Both the position numbers and the translations under genes were made by a program. Source: JBFEUI01 sp041547565 (GTDB lineage: Bacteria; Pseudomonadota; Gammaproteobacteria; Thiohalomonadales; Thiohalomonadaceae). From it: DNA of 41,528 nt. The notes under the pieces were generated by a model that was given only the letters and a program-made list of their open reading frames with translations, ran no database searches and was not told the DNA's origin. How positions within the stretch are numbered: the stretch's first letter is position 1; every line of letters begins with the position of its first letter. The DNA lies in assembly GCA_041547565.1 (NCBI GenBank), contig JBFEUI010000012.1:1-41528 (forward strand). The letters run 5' to 3'. Shown here piece after piece: positions 24,795 to 33,688 of the stretch.

Positions 24795-25559
24795 ATGGAG
24801 ATTAGGGTACTTGGGTGTAGCGGTGGCATCGGGGACGGTCGCAGTACCACATCGTTTCTTGTCGACGGCGAGGTTCTGGTTGATGCCGGCAGCGGCGTGA
24901 ATCGACTGAGTCTGGACGAGATGCTGCAGATCCGCCACATCTTCCTCAGCCACTGCCATCTCGATCATGTTCATGCCATTCCGCTTCTGATAGACAGCGT
25001 ATTCGACAAGCTCCGTGACCCGATTGTTGTGCATGCCCTGCCCGAGACCATCGCCGCGTTGCGAGAGCACATGTTCAACTGGGTGATGTGGCCCGACTTC
25101 ACAACCCTGCCAAGCCCGGAACATCCTGCACTGCGTTTTCAGGAGATGCAGCCGGGGGAGACGGTGCAAATTGAAAACAACCGCTTCGAGATGGTGCCGG
25201 TCAACCATATCGTGCCCACTGTCGCCTATATTGTCAGTGGCGGTGACCGGGTATGTGCCTTCAGTGGTGATACCACAACCAATGATACGTTCTGGGATGG
25301 CCTGAACCGCTACACACGGCTCGATGTGCTTATCGTCGAGACTGCATTTCCAAACCGCAACAGCGAGCTGTGCCGGGCGGCTAAGCACTACTGTCCGCAG
25401 ATGCTGGCGGATGACCTGTTGAAGCTGCGCCACGACCCTCCCATCTATCTCAGCCATGCCAAACCGGGTGAGGAGCAGACCATCGAAAAGGAGTGTGGTG
25501 AGCTCATCAAGGACAGGCAGGTACAACTGCTGTCAGGTGATGAGGTTTTCACGTTATAA
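24795..25559 (+). CDS. Metallo-beta-lactamase-fold hydrolase, class II cyclic-nucleotide phosphodiesterase-like
   Basis: A 254-residue MBL-fold protein. The metal site HxHxDH is at residues 53-58 (HCHLDH), with additional ligands probably in NHIVPT, FSGDTTTND and LSHAKPG. The start MEIRVLGCSGGIGDG and the overall layout resemble class II 3',5'-cyclic-nucleotide phosphodiesterases and related hydrolases; the substrate is uncertain. GGAG precedes the start by 8 bases. It stands between the ypjD-corB group and ffh, which are otherwise neighbours in E. coli. Confidence 0.85.
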   Translation: MEIRVLGCSGGIGDGRSTTSFLVDGEVLVDAGSGVNRLSLDEMLQIRHIFLSHCHLDHVHAIPLLIDSVFDKLRDPIVVHALPETIAALREHMFNWVMWPDFTTLPSPEHPALRFQEMQPGETVQIENNRFEMVPVNHIVPTVAYIVSGGDRVCAFSGDTTTNDTFWDGLNRYTRLDVLIVETAFPNRNSELCRAAKHYCPQMLADDLLKLRHDPPIYLSHAKPGEEQTIEKECGELIKDRQVQLLSGDEVFTL

Positions 25560-25560
25560 T
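25555..25560 (+). promoter_or_regulatory. Possible -10 box of ffh
   Basis: TATAAT overlaps the stop codon of the MBL gene, 64 bases before ffh. The best -35 (CTGTCA, 25530-25535) is 19 bases away, so this is a tentative promoter. Confidence 0.4.
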
Positions 25561-25624
25561 TACCCCTGATTCGCCCGCGGCCGACGTGATGGCCCGAATG
25601 TCCCCCTGTAATTCCGGATAACCT

Positions 25625-26983
25625 ATGTTTGACAACCTGACAAAACGACTCAATGACACGTTTCGTGCCTTGCGCGGTAGCGGTCGCCTGACCGAGGCCA
25701 ATATCAAGGACACCATGCGCGAGGTGCGCATGGCGCTGCTGGAGGCGGATGTGGCCCTGCCGGTGGTCAAGGAATTTGTTGAGCATGTGCGTGAGCGTGC
25801 GGTAGGCACGGAGGTGCTGGAGAGCCTTACGCCCGGGCAGGCCCTGGTCAAGGTGGTCCATGAAGAGCTGATCAAGCTGATGGGCGAGGCCAATGCCGAG
25901 CTGAATCTCAGCACACGACCGCCGGCTGTGGTGCTGGTGGCCGGCCTGCAGGGTTCGGGCAAGACCACCAGTGTCGGTAAGTTGGCACGCTGGCTCAAGG
26001 AGACGAAAAACAAGTCGGTGCTGGTGACCAGTGCCGATATCTACCGCCCTGCCGCCATCGAGCAGCTCAATACCTTGGCCGGCGAGGTGGAGGCGGAGTT
26101 CCATCCCAGTGATACCAGCCAGGATCCGGTGGATATCGCCCGGGGTGCTATCGAGCAGGCCAAAAAACAGTTTATCGATGTGGTTATCATCGATACGGCC
26201 GGCCGTCTCCATATCGATGATGAGATGATGGGGGAGATCAAACGCCTGCACGCGGCCATCGACCCGGTCGAGACCCTGTTCGTGGTCGACAGCATGACCG
26301 GTCAGGATGCTGCCAATACCGCCCAGGCCTTTAACGAGGCGCTGCCGCTGACCGGTGTGATCCTGACCAAGACCGACGGTGATGCGCGCGGTGGCGCCGC
26401 GCTGTCGGTGCGCCATATTACCGGCAAACCGATCAAATTCCTCGGCGTCGGGGAGAAGACCACTGCGCTGGAGCCGTTCCACCCGGACCGGGTGGCCTCG
26501 CGCATTCTCGACATGGGGGACGTGGTCTCACTGGTCGAGGAGGTCCAGCGCAAGGTCGACCACGACAAGGCCGAGAAGCTGGCGAAGAAATTCAAGAAGG
26601 GCAAGGGCTTTGACCTGGAGGACTTTCGTGACCAGCTACAGCAACTGCAGAACATGGGCGGCATCACCAGCCTGATGGACAAGCTTCCCGGCATGGCGAA
26701 TATTCCCGAGGCGGCCAAGAACCAGGTCAACGAGAAGGAGTTCGGCCGCCTGGAGGCGATCATCAATTCCATGACGCCGCAGGAGCGGCGCCGTCCCGAC
26801 ATCATCAAGGGCTCACGCAAGCGTCGTATCGCCCAGGGATCCGGTACCCAGATACAGGATGTAAACCGCCTGCTGAAGCAATTTGGCCAGATGCAGAAGA
26901 TGATGAAAAAGATGTCCAAGGGCGGTATGGGCAAGATGATGCGGGGCCTGAAAGGGCGTATGCCGCCCGGAATGCCCTTCTAA
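25625..26983 (+). CDS. ffh: Signal recognition particle protein Ffh
   Basis: The 452-residue GTPase of the signal recognition particle delivers nascent membrane proteins to FtsY. N domain about 1-90; G domain with P-loop GLQGSGKTTSVGK near 107-115, DTAGR and TKTDGDARGG; C-terminal Met-rich M domain, ending MMKKMSKGGMGKMMRG and MPPGMPF, which binds signal sequences and 4.5S RNA. It begins the conserved ffh-rpsP-rimM-trmD-rplS region. Confidence 0.98.
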   Translation: MFDNLTKRLNDTFRALRGSGRLTEANIKDTMREVRMALLEADVALPVVKEFVEHVRERAVGTEVLESLTPGQALVKVVHEELIKLMGEANAELNLSTRPPAVVLVAGLQGSGKTTSVGKLARWLKETKNKSVLVTSADIYRPAAIEQLNTLAGEVEAEFHPSDTSQDPVDIARGAIEQAKKQFIDVVIIDTAGRLHIDDEMMGEIKRLHAAIDPVETLFVVDSMTGQDAANTAQAFNEALPLTGVILTKTDGDARGGAALSVRHITGKPIKFLGVGEKTTALEPFHPDRVASRILDMGDVVSLVEEVQRKVDHDKAEKLAKKFKKGKGFDLEDFRDQLQQLQNMGGITSLMDKLPGMANIPEAAKNQVNEKEFGRLEAIINSMTPQERRRPDIIKGSRKRRIAQGSGTQIQDVNRLLKQFGQMQKMMKKMSKGGMGKMMRGLKGRMPPGMPF

Positions 26984-27030
26984 CGCCAAATAAATCGTTA
27001 AAAAGTCTACCCTTTCAGGGATTTTCGTCG

Positions 27031-27089
27031 TAAAATAGCCGGCTTTCCGGATAGCGGTGGGTCGCCTGTGGCGGCCCCGTTTGTTTTTG
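27031..27089 (+). promoter_or_regulatory. rpsP leader: -10-like box followed by terminator-like hairpin
   Basis: TAAAAT (27031-27036) is a possible -10 without a good -35. It is followed by GGGTCGCC (27059-27066) / GGCGGCCC (27070-27077) with a TGT loop and then CCGTTTGTTTTTG. This could be an attenuator ahead of rpsP or the end of ffh transcripts. Confidence 0.4.
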
Positions 27090-27108
27090 AAACGAGGAAT
27101 TCATCGGT

Positions 27109-27351
27109 ATGGTAACCATTCGCATGAACCGTGGTGGCGCTAAGAAGCGCCCCTTTTACAACATTGTTGTCGCTGACAGCCGTAATGCACGTGACGGCCG
27201 CTTTATCGAGCGCGTAGGTTTCTTCAATCCCGTTGCGCAGGGCAACGAGGAGCGTCTGCGCATTGACCGTGAGCGTGTTGATTACTGGATGTCCAAGGGC
27301 GCCAAGGCTTCAGAGCGTGTAGCCAGCCTGCTGAAGGCGGAAAACGCCTAA
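27109..27351 (+). CDS. rpsP: 30S ribosomal protein S16
   Basis: An 80-residue S16 with the family pattern MVTIRMNRGGAKKRPFYNIV, DSRNARDGRFIERVGFFNP and DRVDYW-like DYWMSKGAKASERV. It binds 16S rRNA early in 30S assembly. First gene of rpsP-rimM-trmD-rplS. Confidence 0.98.
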   Translation: MVTIRMNRGGAKKRPFYNIVVADSRNARDGRFIERVGFFNPVAQGNEERLRIDRERVDYWMSKGAKASERVASLLKAENA

Positions 27352-27393
27352 CAGCATCTGCTGTGTCATTGTACGGGCAGCAAATGGCTGTGT

Positions 27394-27915
27394 ATGGCAA
27401 TGACTGAGGCGGAACAGGAAGCATACATCGTCGTAGGGCGCATTTCCGGTGTCTACGGCGTGCGGGGCTGGGTCAAGGTCTACTCCCACACGCAGCCTCG
27501 CACTAATATATTGAGCTATGGGACCTGGTACCTGCGCGGCCAGAACGGCTGGCAGGAGGTGATGCTGAAGGACGGCAAATCCCACGGTAAAGGTGTTATC
27601 GCGCAGCTCGAGGGCTGTGATGATCGCGATCAGGCGCTTGCCCTGAGGGGGCGTGATATCGCCATACGGCGTGAGCAGCTTGCCGAGACCGGCGCCAATG
27701 ACTACTACTGGGACGACTTGATCGGGCTAGATGTCGTTACTGAAACAGGCGTGGAACTCGGTACCGTGCATCACCTGTTCGAGACGGGTGCCAACGATGT
27801 GCTGGTGATCCGGGGGGAGCGGGAGAGGCTGATCCCGTATATACCGGAGCAGGTTATCGTGAGCATCGACCTGGAAGCGGGGCGTATCGTCGTCGACTGG
27901 GATCCCGAGTTCTGA
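27394..27915 (+). CDS. rimM: 16S rRNA-processing protein RimM
   Basis: A 173-residue assembly factor for the 30S head that binds S19. The N-terminal RimM domain shows VVGRISGVYGVRGWVKVYSHT, and the C-terminal PRC-barrel domain has YYWDDLIGLDVVTETGVELG and ERLIPYIPEQVIVSIDLEAG. Both ATG 27394 and ATG 27400 are possible starts; neither has a strong SD. Confidence 0.96.
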   Translation: MAMTEAEQEAYIVVGRISGVYGVRGWVKVYSHTQPRTNILSYGTWYLRGQNGWQEVMLKDGKSHGKGVIAQLEGCDDRDQALALRGRDIAIRREQLAETGANDYYWDDLIGLDVVTETGVELGTVHHLFETGANDVLVIRGERERLIPYIPEQVIVSIDLEAGRIVVDWDPEF

Positions 27916-27932
27916 GCCGGGCAGATCATCCG

Positions 27933-28676
27933 ATGCGTATTGATGTGGTGAGTCTGTTTCCGGCCATGTTTGCGGCGCTGACCGAGCATGGTGTAACGGG
28001 GCGCGCGCTCAGTCGCGGACTGGCTGAGCTTGGGTTGTGGAATCCACGTGACTACACCCACGACAACTATCAAACCGTGGATGACCGTCCCTACGGTGGC
28101 GGACCCGGGATGGTAATGAAGGTCGAACCGCTGCGTGATGCCATTCGCGCGGCCAGGGATGCCGGCCCTGCAAACGGGCATGTGATCTACCTCTCGCCGC
28201 AGGGCAGGTTGCTGGATCAGGCCGGTGTGCGGGAGTTGGCGGCACATGAACATCTGGTGCTGGTAGCCGGTCGCTACGAGGGTGTCGATGAGCGGTTGAT
28301 CGAGACCGAGGTCGATGAAGAGTGGTCCATCGGTGACTACGTGCTCAGTGGCGGTGAGTTGCCCGCGATGGTGCTGATTGATGCACTGATACGACTGATA
28401 CCGGGCGCACTGGGTCATGATCAGTCGGCGCAGCAGGATTCGTTCAGCGGGGGATTGCTGGATTGCCCGCACTACACGCGGCCTGAACAGTTCGAGGGGT
28501 ACGCGGTCCCCGAGGTGCTGCTCAGTGGCGACCATCAGGCAATTGCCCGTTGGCGATTGAAACAGGCACTGGGACGAACGTGGTTGCGGCGCCCCGATTT
28601 GCTGGAAGAGATGAAACTGGATGAAGAGCAACAAAAATTGTTGCAGGAATTTATCCAAGAGCATGAATCCATTTGA
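27933..28676 (+). CDS. trmD: tRNA (guanine-N1-)-methyltransferase TrmD
   Basis: The 247-residue SPOUT-class enzyme makes m1G37 in tRNAs, preventing +1 frameshifting. Key blocks are MRIDVVSLFPAMF, DDRPYGGGPGMVMK and the trefoil-knot SAM site around GRYEGVDERL and DYVLSGGELPAMVLIDA. It lies 17 bases after rimM and 47 before rplS. Confidence 0.98.
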   Translation: MRIDVVSLFPAMFAALTEHGVTGRALSRGLAELGLWNPRDYTHDNYQTVDDRPYGGGPGMVMKVEPLRDAIRAARDAGPANGHVIYLSPQGRLLDQAGVRELAAHEHLVLVAGRYEGVDERLIETEVDEEWSIGDYVLSGGELPAMVLIDALIRLIPGALGHDQSAQQDSFSGGLLDCPHYTRPEQFEGYAVPEVLLSGDHQAIARWRLKQALGRTWLRRPDLLEEMKLDEEQQKLLQEFIQEHESI

Positions 28677-28723
28677 ATTTATATGTATAATTGGCGGAAT
28701 TTGATTCCCGGAGCAAGCAGACA

Positions 28724-29074
28724 ATGAGCAACATCATCAAAGAACTGGAAGCTGAACAGATGAATCGTGAGGTACCGGAGTTCGGTCCCGGCGATAACGT
28801 TGTGGTTCAGGTCAAGGTCAAAGAGGGTAACCGTGAGCGGCTGCAGGCCTTTGAAGGTGTATGCATCGCCAAGCGTAACCGTGGTTTGAACTCATCATTT
28901 ACCGTGCGCAAGATTTCTCATGGTGAGGGCGTGGAACGTGTGTTCCAGACCTACAGCCCTGCGGTGCAGGAGATAAGCGTGAAGCGTCGTGGTGATGTGC
29001 GTCGCGCCAAGCTCTACTACCTGCGTGGCCTTACCGGTAAGGCTGCACGTATCAAAGAGAAGCTTGCCAAGTAA
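28724..29074 (+). CDS. rplS: 50S ribosomal protein L19
   Basis: A 116-residue L19 at the 30S/50S interface, with FGPGDNVVVQVKVKEGNRERLQ, GVCIAKRNRG and RGDVRRAKLYYLRGLTGKAARI. ATG 28724 follows CGGAG; the frame is open 11 codons further upstream but those are not L19-like. Confidence 0.98.
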   Translation: MSNIIKELEAEQMNREVPEFGPGDNVVVQVKVKEGNRERLQAFEGVCIAKRNRGLNSSFTVRKISHGEGVERVFQTYSPAVQEISVKRRGDVRRAKLYYLRGLTGKAARIKEKLAK

Positions 29075-29141
29075 GTCTGGCACGGTTCACCTGACGGACA
29101 GCATGCTGTCAGCATCAGGGCCAGTGAAGCGGACTTGTAGA

Positions 29142-29176
29142 AGCGGGTGCCACCGGTCGGGTGGCACCCGCTTTTT
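29142..29176 (+). terminator. Intrinsic terminator of rplS
   Basis: A perfect 12-bp stem AGCGGGTGCCAC (29142-29153) / GTGGCACCCGCT (29161-29172) with a 7-base loop and a TTTTTGCGTTTTTT tail. It overlaps the start of the next gene. Confidence 0.92.
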
Positions 29177-30917
29177 GCGTTTTTTACTCCTCTCTTTCTT
29201 CCTGCCGTTTTACCTCACTGTTCATGCCGAAACACTGGTTTCTGCCACGGAACTGGCGCGGGCGGGTGCGCCGGGTCTGGCTCTTGCGTTGCTTGAGCAG
29301 CAGCAGCCTGACTACAGCGAGGCCCCTCAGGCATGGCTGCGTTGGCATCGCCTTCGGGTCAAGGTTCTGGAACAGTCCGCCGCGTGGGACGAAATACTCA
29401 AAACAGGCCCAGAGCTTCCGGCTGGTATTGATCCGGCCTATCGCCACTGGCTCGAGGGCCGCAGGGTGAATGCCTATCTGTCATCGAATCGCCCTGAGCA
29501 GGCGAGGGCTCTACTACAGCGGTTAATCTGGGAGGAGCAGGCGAGTTCTGCGCAATTAAGGCAGTGGCGACACCTGGTGATCCGCAGTTACCTGTCACAG
29601 GGCCTGCGTCAGGATGCCTACGCGGCAACACTGCGCTACCGTCATGACTACCGGATTGCCGACAGCGAGGCGCAGTTGCTTCATGCTCGGGTGTTTCTAA
29701 GTAGTGGGAAGGTGGAGGAGGCCCGGCCAATTCTGCGTGAACTGATTCAGGACCCGGAAGCCGAGGCGTTATTGCTGTTGGCCCGGTTGCGGCGCGCAGG
29801 CTCCACCGATGTGATTCGTGACAGGGCCGGGGCATTGCTGAAGCGCAAAGGTTTACCCGCCGGGGTGGCAGAACTGCTGTGGGCGGTGCTGGCTGAAATC
29901 GGGGAACAGGATGCCGATCTGCCGCTTCGAATCAACGCCCTGCAGCAATTGCTGGCCACAGCGAATCATGGACGTGGTGTCCAGGACCTTTTCAGTCTCG
30001 ATGCCGAGGCGCTATGGGCCGCCTACCTGAACTATGCAGAATACACGGCGAATCGTTCTCGATTGCTCAAGGGTAATGATGTCTCATGGTTTCAGGCGGC
30101 TGAGCAGGCCGGGCGCAAGTATCCGATCAAACATCGATCGCTGCTGGTGTGGTTGGCGCATAACGCGGGAACCGCCGCAGGGCGCGACAGGGCGCACAAA
30201 CTGTTGCTGGAGAATCTGCAACAGCATGACTGGGGTGGGATCCTGGCCGAGCAACTCTATCTGCATTCCCCGCGTTTCGGTAAGCCTGCACGACTGCCCA
30301 TGCCGGTGCGGTATTTTCTTGCGGGCAGGGCCATCGCAGAGGCGCGGCTGGAGCTGGCATCAGAGCTGATGCAGGGGCTGGAACTGCCGCCGGAGGGGAC
30401 TGATCGTTTTCTGTGGCAATTGCGCCGCGCCCGTGTCTTTATCCTGGCGGGTAAGCCGCAACAGGGTATTGTGACCCTGGAAGGGTTGTTGCGTACCGAG
30501 CAGGGATTGCAAGCGAGCCAGATCGACGGCATCGTGCAGACACTGTTTGACCTGCAGACAGTCAAGGAATACCAGGCCGCCTATGACCTGTTTCGGCAAC
30601 TCTATCTGAGGATCGATGATATGCAGCGGCAGCGTGAACTGCTCTACTGGATGGGAGATTCGCGCAAGGAGCAGGGTGAGTACGTCGATGCCGGTCGACT
30701 CTACCTGCAATCGGCGATACTGCCAGGCCCGACGAGCATGGACCCCTGGGCACAGACCGCACGCTATCAGGCCGCTGGTGCACTGGCCCGTGCCGGGTTG
30801 ACTGCCGATGCCCGCGTACTCTATCAGCAATTGCTGAAGGCGACGAGTGACATGGCCAGACGGGCGGTGCTGAAGCGTGAATTGGAGCAACTGCGGCTAA
30901 CGGAACAGGTGGAGTAA
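29175..30917 (+). CDS. Secreted or periplasmic TPR-like protein of unknown function
   Basis: About 580 residues from the chosen start. A signal peptide (MRFLLLSFFLPFYLTVHA, cleaved before ETL) is followed by Leu/Ala/Arg-rich helical repeats in the style of tetratricopeptide repeats, for example LLHARVFLSSGKVEEARPIL, RARVFILAGKPQQGIVTLEG and KEQGEYVDAGRLYLQSA. It probably acts as a periplasmic scaffold; I cannot name a partner. The start is uncertain: TTG 29175 lies in the U-tract of the rplS terminator and gives a compact signal peptide, whereas ATG 29103 adds 24 residues encoded across the terminator. Its stop overlaps the ogt start (TAATG). Confidence 0.7.
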   Translation: MRFLLLSFFLPFYLTVHAETLVSATELARAGAPGLALALLEQQQPDYSEAPQAWLRWHRLRVKVLEQSAAWDEILKTGPELPAGIDPAYRHWLEGRRVNAYLSSNRPEQARALLQRLIWEEQASSAQLRQWRHLVIRSYLSQGLRQDAYAATLRYRHDYRIADSEAQLLHARVFLSSGKVEEARPILRELIQDPEAEALLLLARLRRAGSTDVIRDRAGALLKRKGLPAGVAELLWAVLAEIGEQDADLPLRINALQQLLATANHGRGVQDLFSLDAEALWAAYLNYAEYTANRSRLLKGNDVSWFQAAEQAGRKYPIKHRSLLVWLAHNAGTAAGRDRAHKLLLENLQQHDWGGILAEQLYLHSPRFGKPARLPMPVRYFLAGRAIAEARLELASELMQGLELPPEGTDRFLWQLRRARVFILAGKPQQGIVTLEGLLRTEQGLQASQIDGIVQTLFDLQTVKEYQAAYDLFRQLYLRIDDMQRQRELLYWMGDSRKEQGEYVDAGRLYLQSAILPGPTSMDPWAQTARYQAAGALARAGLTADARVLYQQLLKATSDMARRAVLKRELEQLRLTEQVE

Positions 30918-31411
30918 TGATTGCCACAGGCAGTCAGTTCGACGCGATTGTCCCCACGCCGCTACCGGGACAACTGCGCATTGGTGTTGTCACACGCGGC
31001 GATGCGCTCGTGCGCCTGGAATACCTCCCCTCCCGAATACCCACCCATGTTGCCGGTCCAGGGCCGGCAACCGCGGTATGCAGATATCTGCAGGCCTATT
31101 TTGACCGCGACTGGGAAAACTGCACCGCGAGTGTTTCGCTTTGTCTGGAGGGGACCCCATTTCAACGGCGCGTCTGGTCCTGCCTGCAGTCGATCGATGT
31201 CGGCCAGACGCGAAGTTATGGTGAAATTGCGGCAGGCATCGGCTCAGGGGCACAGGCGGTGGCAGGCGCCTGCCGGGCCAATGCGGTTCCGCTGCTTGTC
31301 CCCTGCCACAGGGTTATTGCCGCCGATGGGCCGGGCGGTTATCTGGGACACACCGGTGGTGCTGCCTTGTCACTCAAACAATGGTTACTGGAGCATGAAC
31401 AGGCTGCCTGA
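30917..31411 (+). CDS. ogt: Methylated-DNA--protein-cysteine methyltransferase
   Basis: A 164-residue suicide repair protein that removes O6-methylguanine. The active-site cysteine is Cys130 in VPCHRVI. The DNA-binding helix-turn-helix region is TPFQRRVWSCLQSIDVGQTRSYGEIA, and ACRANAVPLLVPCHR is the family core. It lacks an Ada regulatory domain. Its start overlaps the TPR gene stop and its end overlaps xerD by 17 bases. Confidence 0.92.
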   Translation: MIATGSQFDAIVPTPLPGQLRIGVVTRGDALVRLEYLPSRIPTHVAGPGPATAVCRYLQAYFDRDWENCTASVSLCLEGTPFQRRVWSCLQSIDVGQTRSYGEIAAGIGSGAQAVAGACRANAVPLLVPCHRVIAADGPGGYLGHTGGAALSLKQWLLEHEQAA

Positions 31412-32300
31412 ACAGGATATTGTCCTGATTGAGCGGTTTCTCGATGCGCTGTGGCTGGAGCGTGGACTGAGTGCGAATACCCTTGCGGCCTATCGGAGCG
31501 ATCTGGTGAAGCTGGCGGAGTGGTTGCGAGGCAAGGGCCTTTGCCTTGTCGATGCCGGGCGTGAGCAACTCCAGCGCTACCTGGCGGAACAACACAGCCG
31601 GGGTGTGCAAGCGCGCACGACAGCTCGTTTTCTCTCCACGATTCGCCGCTTATATCAGTACCTGGTACGCGAGGAGGTGATAGAAACCGACCCCAGTGCC
31701 AGGATAGACGCACCGAAACTGGGGCGCCCATTACCCAAGTCACTGACCGAGGAGGATGTAGAGGCATTAATGGCGGCACCGGATACTGATACCGAACTGG
31801 GCTTGCGTGACAGGGCGATGCTGGAGGTGCTGTATGCGACGGGTTTGCGAGTATCCGAACTGGTGGGTTTGTGTCTAAGCCAGGTGAATTTGCAGCAGGG
31901 TCTGGTGCGTGTTATCGGTAAAGGCAACAAGGAGCGGCTGGTGCCATTGGGCGACGAGGCTGTTGAGTGGCTGGAACGCTATTTCCGTCATGGCCGTAGC
32001 CTCCTGCTTGCTGAGGTCGGTTCCGATGCGGTATTTCCCAGCAAGCGCGGCAGCGCTATCACGCGCCAGGGATTCTGGCAGTTAATCAAGCGCTATGCGG
32101 ATGTTGCGGGAATCGACAAGGGCCTGTCACCGCACACGTTGCGCCACGCCTTTGCGACGCACCTGCTCAATCATGGTGCCGACCTTCGGGTGGTGCAGCT
32201 GTTGTTGGGACACAGCAGCCTTTCCACCACTCAGATCTATACCCATGTGGCACGTGAAAGACTCAAGCGGCTGCATGGCCAGCACCATCCTCGTGGATAA
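31395..32300 (+). CDS. xerD: Tyrosine recombinase XerD
   Basis: A 301-residue site-specific recombinase that resolves chromosome dimers at dif with XerC and FtsK. The catalytic set is complete: Arg152 (TGLRVSEL), Lys176 (GKGNKE), His247/Arg250 (SPHTLRH), His273 (LGHSS) and Tyr282 (TQIYTHV). The N-terminal SAM-like domain begins EQDIVLIERFLDALWLERGLS. XerD rather than XerC is favoured by this N terminus and by dsbC downstream. It overlaps ogt by 17 bases in another frame; the frame is open further upstream but that is ogt sequence. Confidence 0.93.
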   Translation: MNRLPEQDIVLIERFLDALWLERGLSANTLAAYRSDLVKLAEWLRGKGLCLVDAGREQLQRYLAEQHSRGVQARTTARFLSTIRRLYQYLVREEVIETDPSARIDAPKLGRPLPKSLTEEDVEALMAAPDTDTELGLRDRAMLEVLYATGLRVSELVGLCLSQVNLQQGLVRVIGKGNKERLVPLGDEAVEWLERYFRHGRSLLLAEVGSDAVFPSKRGSAITRQGFWQLIKRYADVAGIDKGLSPHTLRHAFATHLLNHGADLRVVQLLLGHSSLSTTQIYTHVARERLKRLHGQHHPRG

Positions 32301-32404
32301 TTTATTAACGCGTTCACAGTTCTATTTGTTAGTATCTGGTAGTGTGGAAACTGGAGTAGTAGGTCCTGTTTTTATGGTGAAAAAACTGCCTAAGGGAACG
32401 CCGC

Positions 32405-33673
32405 ATGCGAGGTAAGGAAAAAGTTGCTGTTAGCGAACTGAAGATCGGCATGTACGTGTGTGAGCTCGATCGCCCCTGGCTCGGTTCACCATTCCTTTTC
32501 CAGGGTTTCCCCATCCGCACGGTCGAGGAGATCCAGGCACTACAGGATTATTGCGAGTATGTTTATATCGACCTGGAACTTAGCGTCAGGCGAGTTGCCG
32601 GGAAGCGGCGTGTCACCAGGAAGGTCAGGACTCAGTTTGAAACGCAGCAGCTGAACATCAGCTTCAGACAGGGTAAGCCTGAACTGGAAGTGAAGGCACC
32701 CCTTGATGCGGAACTGCATCGGGCAGTGGCACTGTATCAGAAGGTCCACGAGAACATTAAGTCGATCTGGAGTGACGCGTATAGCGGCAAGACCATTCAT
32801 GTACGCGAAGTGAAGAAAATGGCCGGCCAGATGGTCGAGAGCATTATCCAGAATGAGAATGCCATGGTGTGGCTGTCCCAGTTGAGAAAACGGGATGAGT
32901 ACACCACCCAGCACTCGGTGAATGTCTGTGTCTTTGCCATCCTCTTTGGCCGCTATCTGGGGCTGGCGAAAGCGCAACTCAAACTGCTGGCATTCGGTGC
33001 GCTGTTTCACGATATTGGCAAGATGCGTGTGCCGCTTGAGGTCCTGAACAAAACGGGACAGTTGAATTCGCAAGAGTTGCAAATGCTCAAGCAACACCCG
33101 GTACACGGTCGTGACATCCTGCGTGTCGACGAGTCACTGCCGCCGGAGGTGCTCGAGATCGCCTACTCGCACCACGAGCGCTACGACGGTAGCGGTTATC
33201 CTCGCGGCTTGTCGGGCGATGAGATCAGTCGCTTTGTCTATATCGTCTCGATTGTAGATGTGTATGATGCAGTCACCAGCGATCGTGCTTACCATATGGG
33301 CATCTCACCGCATGAAGCCCTTAACCTGATCTATGGCTCTGCACCCGAGAGTTTTCCGCAGGAACTGGTCGAGGAGTTTATTAGTTGCCTTGGGATTTAT
33401 CCGATTGGCAGTCTGGTTGAACTGGATACCGGTGAAGTGGGTGTCGTGATGACGGTAAACAGAAACAGGAAACTCCGCCCGACGCTGACCCTGGCTCTGG
33501 ATAAAGAAAAGAAAGCCTATCCAAGATATAAATTAATAAACCTGGATATAGGGCTTGACGATGAGAGTGGCCAGGTCGGGATAAGAAAGATTCTCAAGTC
33601 AAATGCTTACGGTGTGGATACTCAACAGATCATCGCCGAGAGTACCCGTGAAATTACTGCGGCTGCAGTATGA
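32405..33673 (+). CDS. HD-GYP domain c-di-GMP phosphodiesterase with DUF3391
   Basis: A 422-residue cytoplasmic protein. An N-terminal DUF3391 region (about 7-135, VSELKIGMYVCELDRPWLGSPF) precedes the HD-GYP domain (about 155-345). The metal-binding HD is at 202-203 (FHDIGKMRVP), and HHERYDGSGYP (256-266) has the GYP signature, so it should be active against c-di-GMP. No receiver domain is present, so its input signal is unclear. An AAGGGA site lies about 8 bases before ATG 32405. Confidence 0.92.
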   Translation: MRGKEKVAVSELKIGMYVCELDRPWLGSPFLFQGFPIRTVEEIQALQDYCEYVYIDLELSVRRVAGKRRVTRKVRTQFETQQLNISFRQGKPELEVKAPLDAELHRAVALYQKVHENIKSIWSDAYSGKTIHVREVKKMAGQMVESIIQNENAMVWLSQLRKRDEYTTQHSVNVCVFAILFGRYLGLAKAQLKLLAFGALFHDIGKMRVPLEVLNKTGQLNSQELQMLKQHPVHGRDILRVDESLPPEVLEIAYSHHERYDGSGYPRGLSGDEISRFVYIVSIVDVYDAVTSDRAYHMGISPHEALNLIYGSAPESFPQELVEEFISCLGIYPIGSLVELDTGEVGVVMTVNRNRKLRPTLTLALDKEKKAYPRYKLINLDIGLDDESGQVGIRKILKSNAYGVDTQQIIAESTREITAAAV

Positions 33674-33688
33674 TATTGGAGGATGGCC

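Noticed and set aside
30921..31394. Apparent fusion of a 158-residue N-terminal extension to XerD
   Set aside because: That frame is antiparallel in meaning to the well-supported ogt gene; XerD starts at 31395 with family length.
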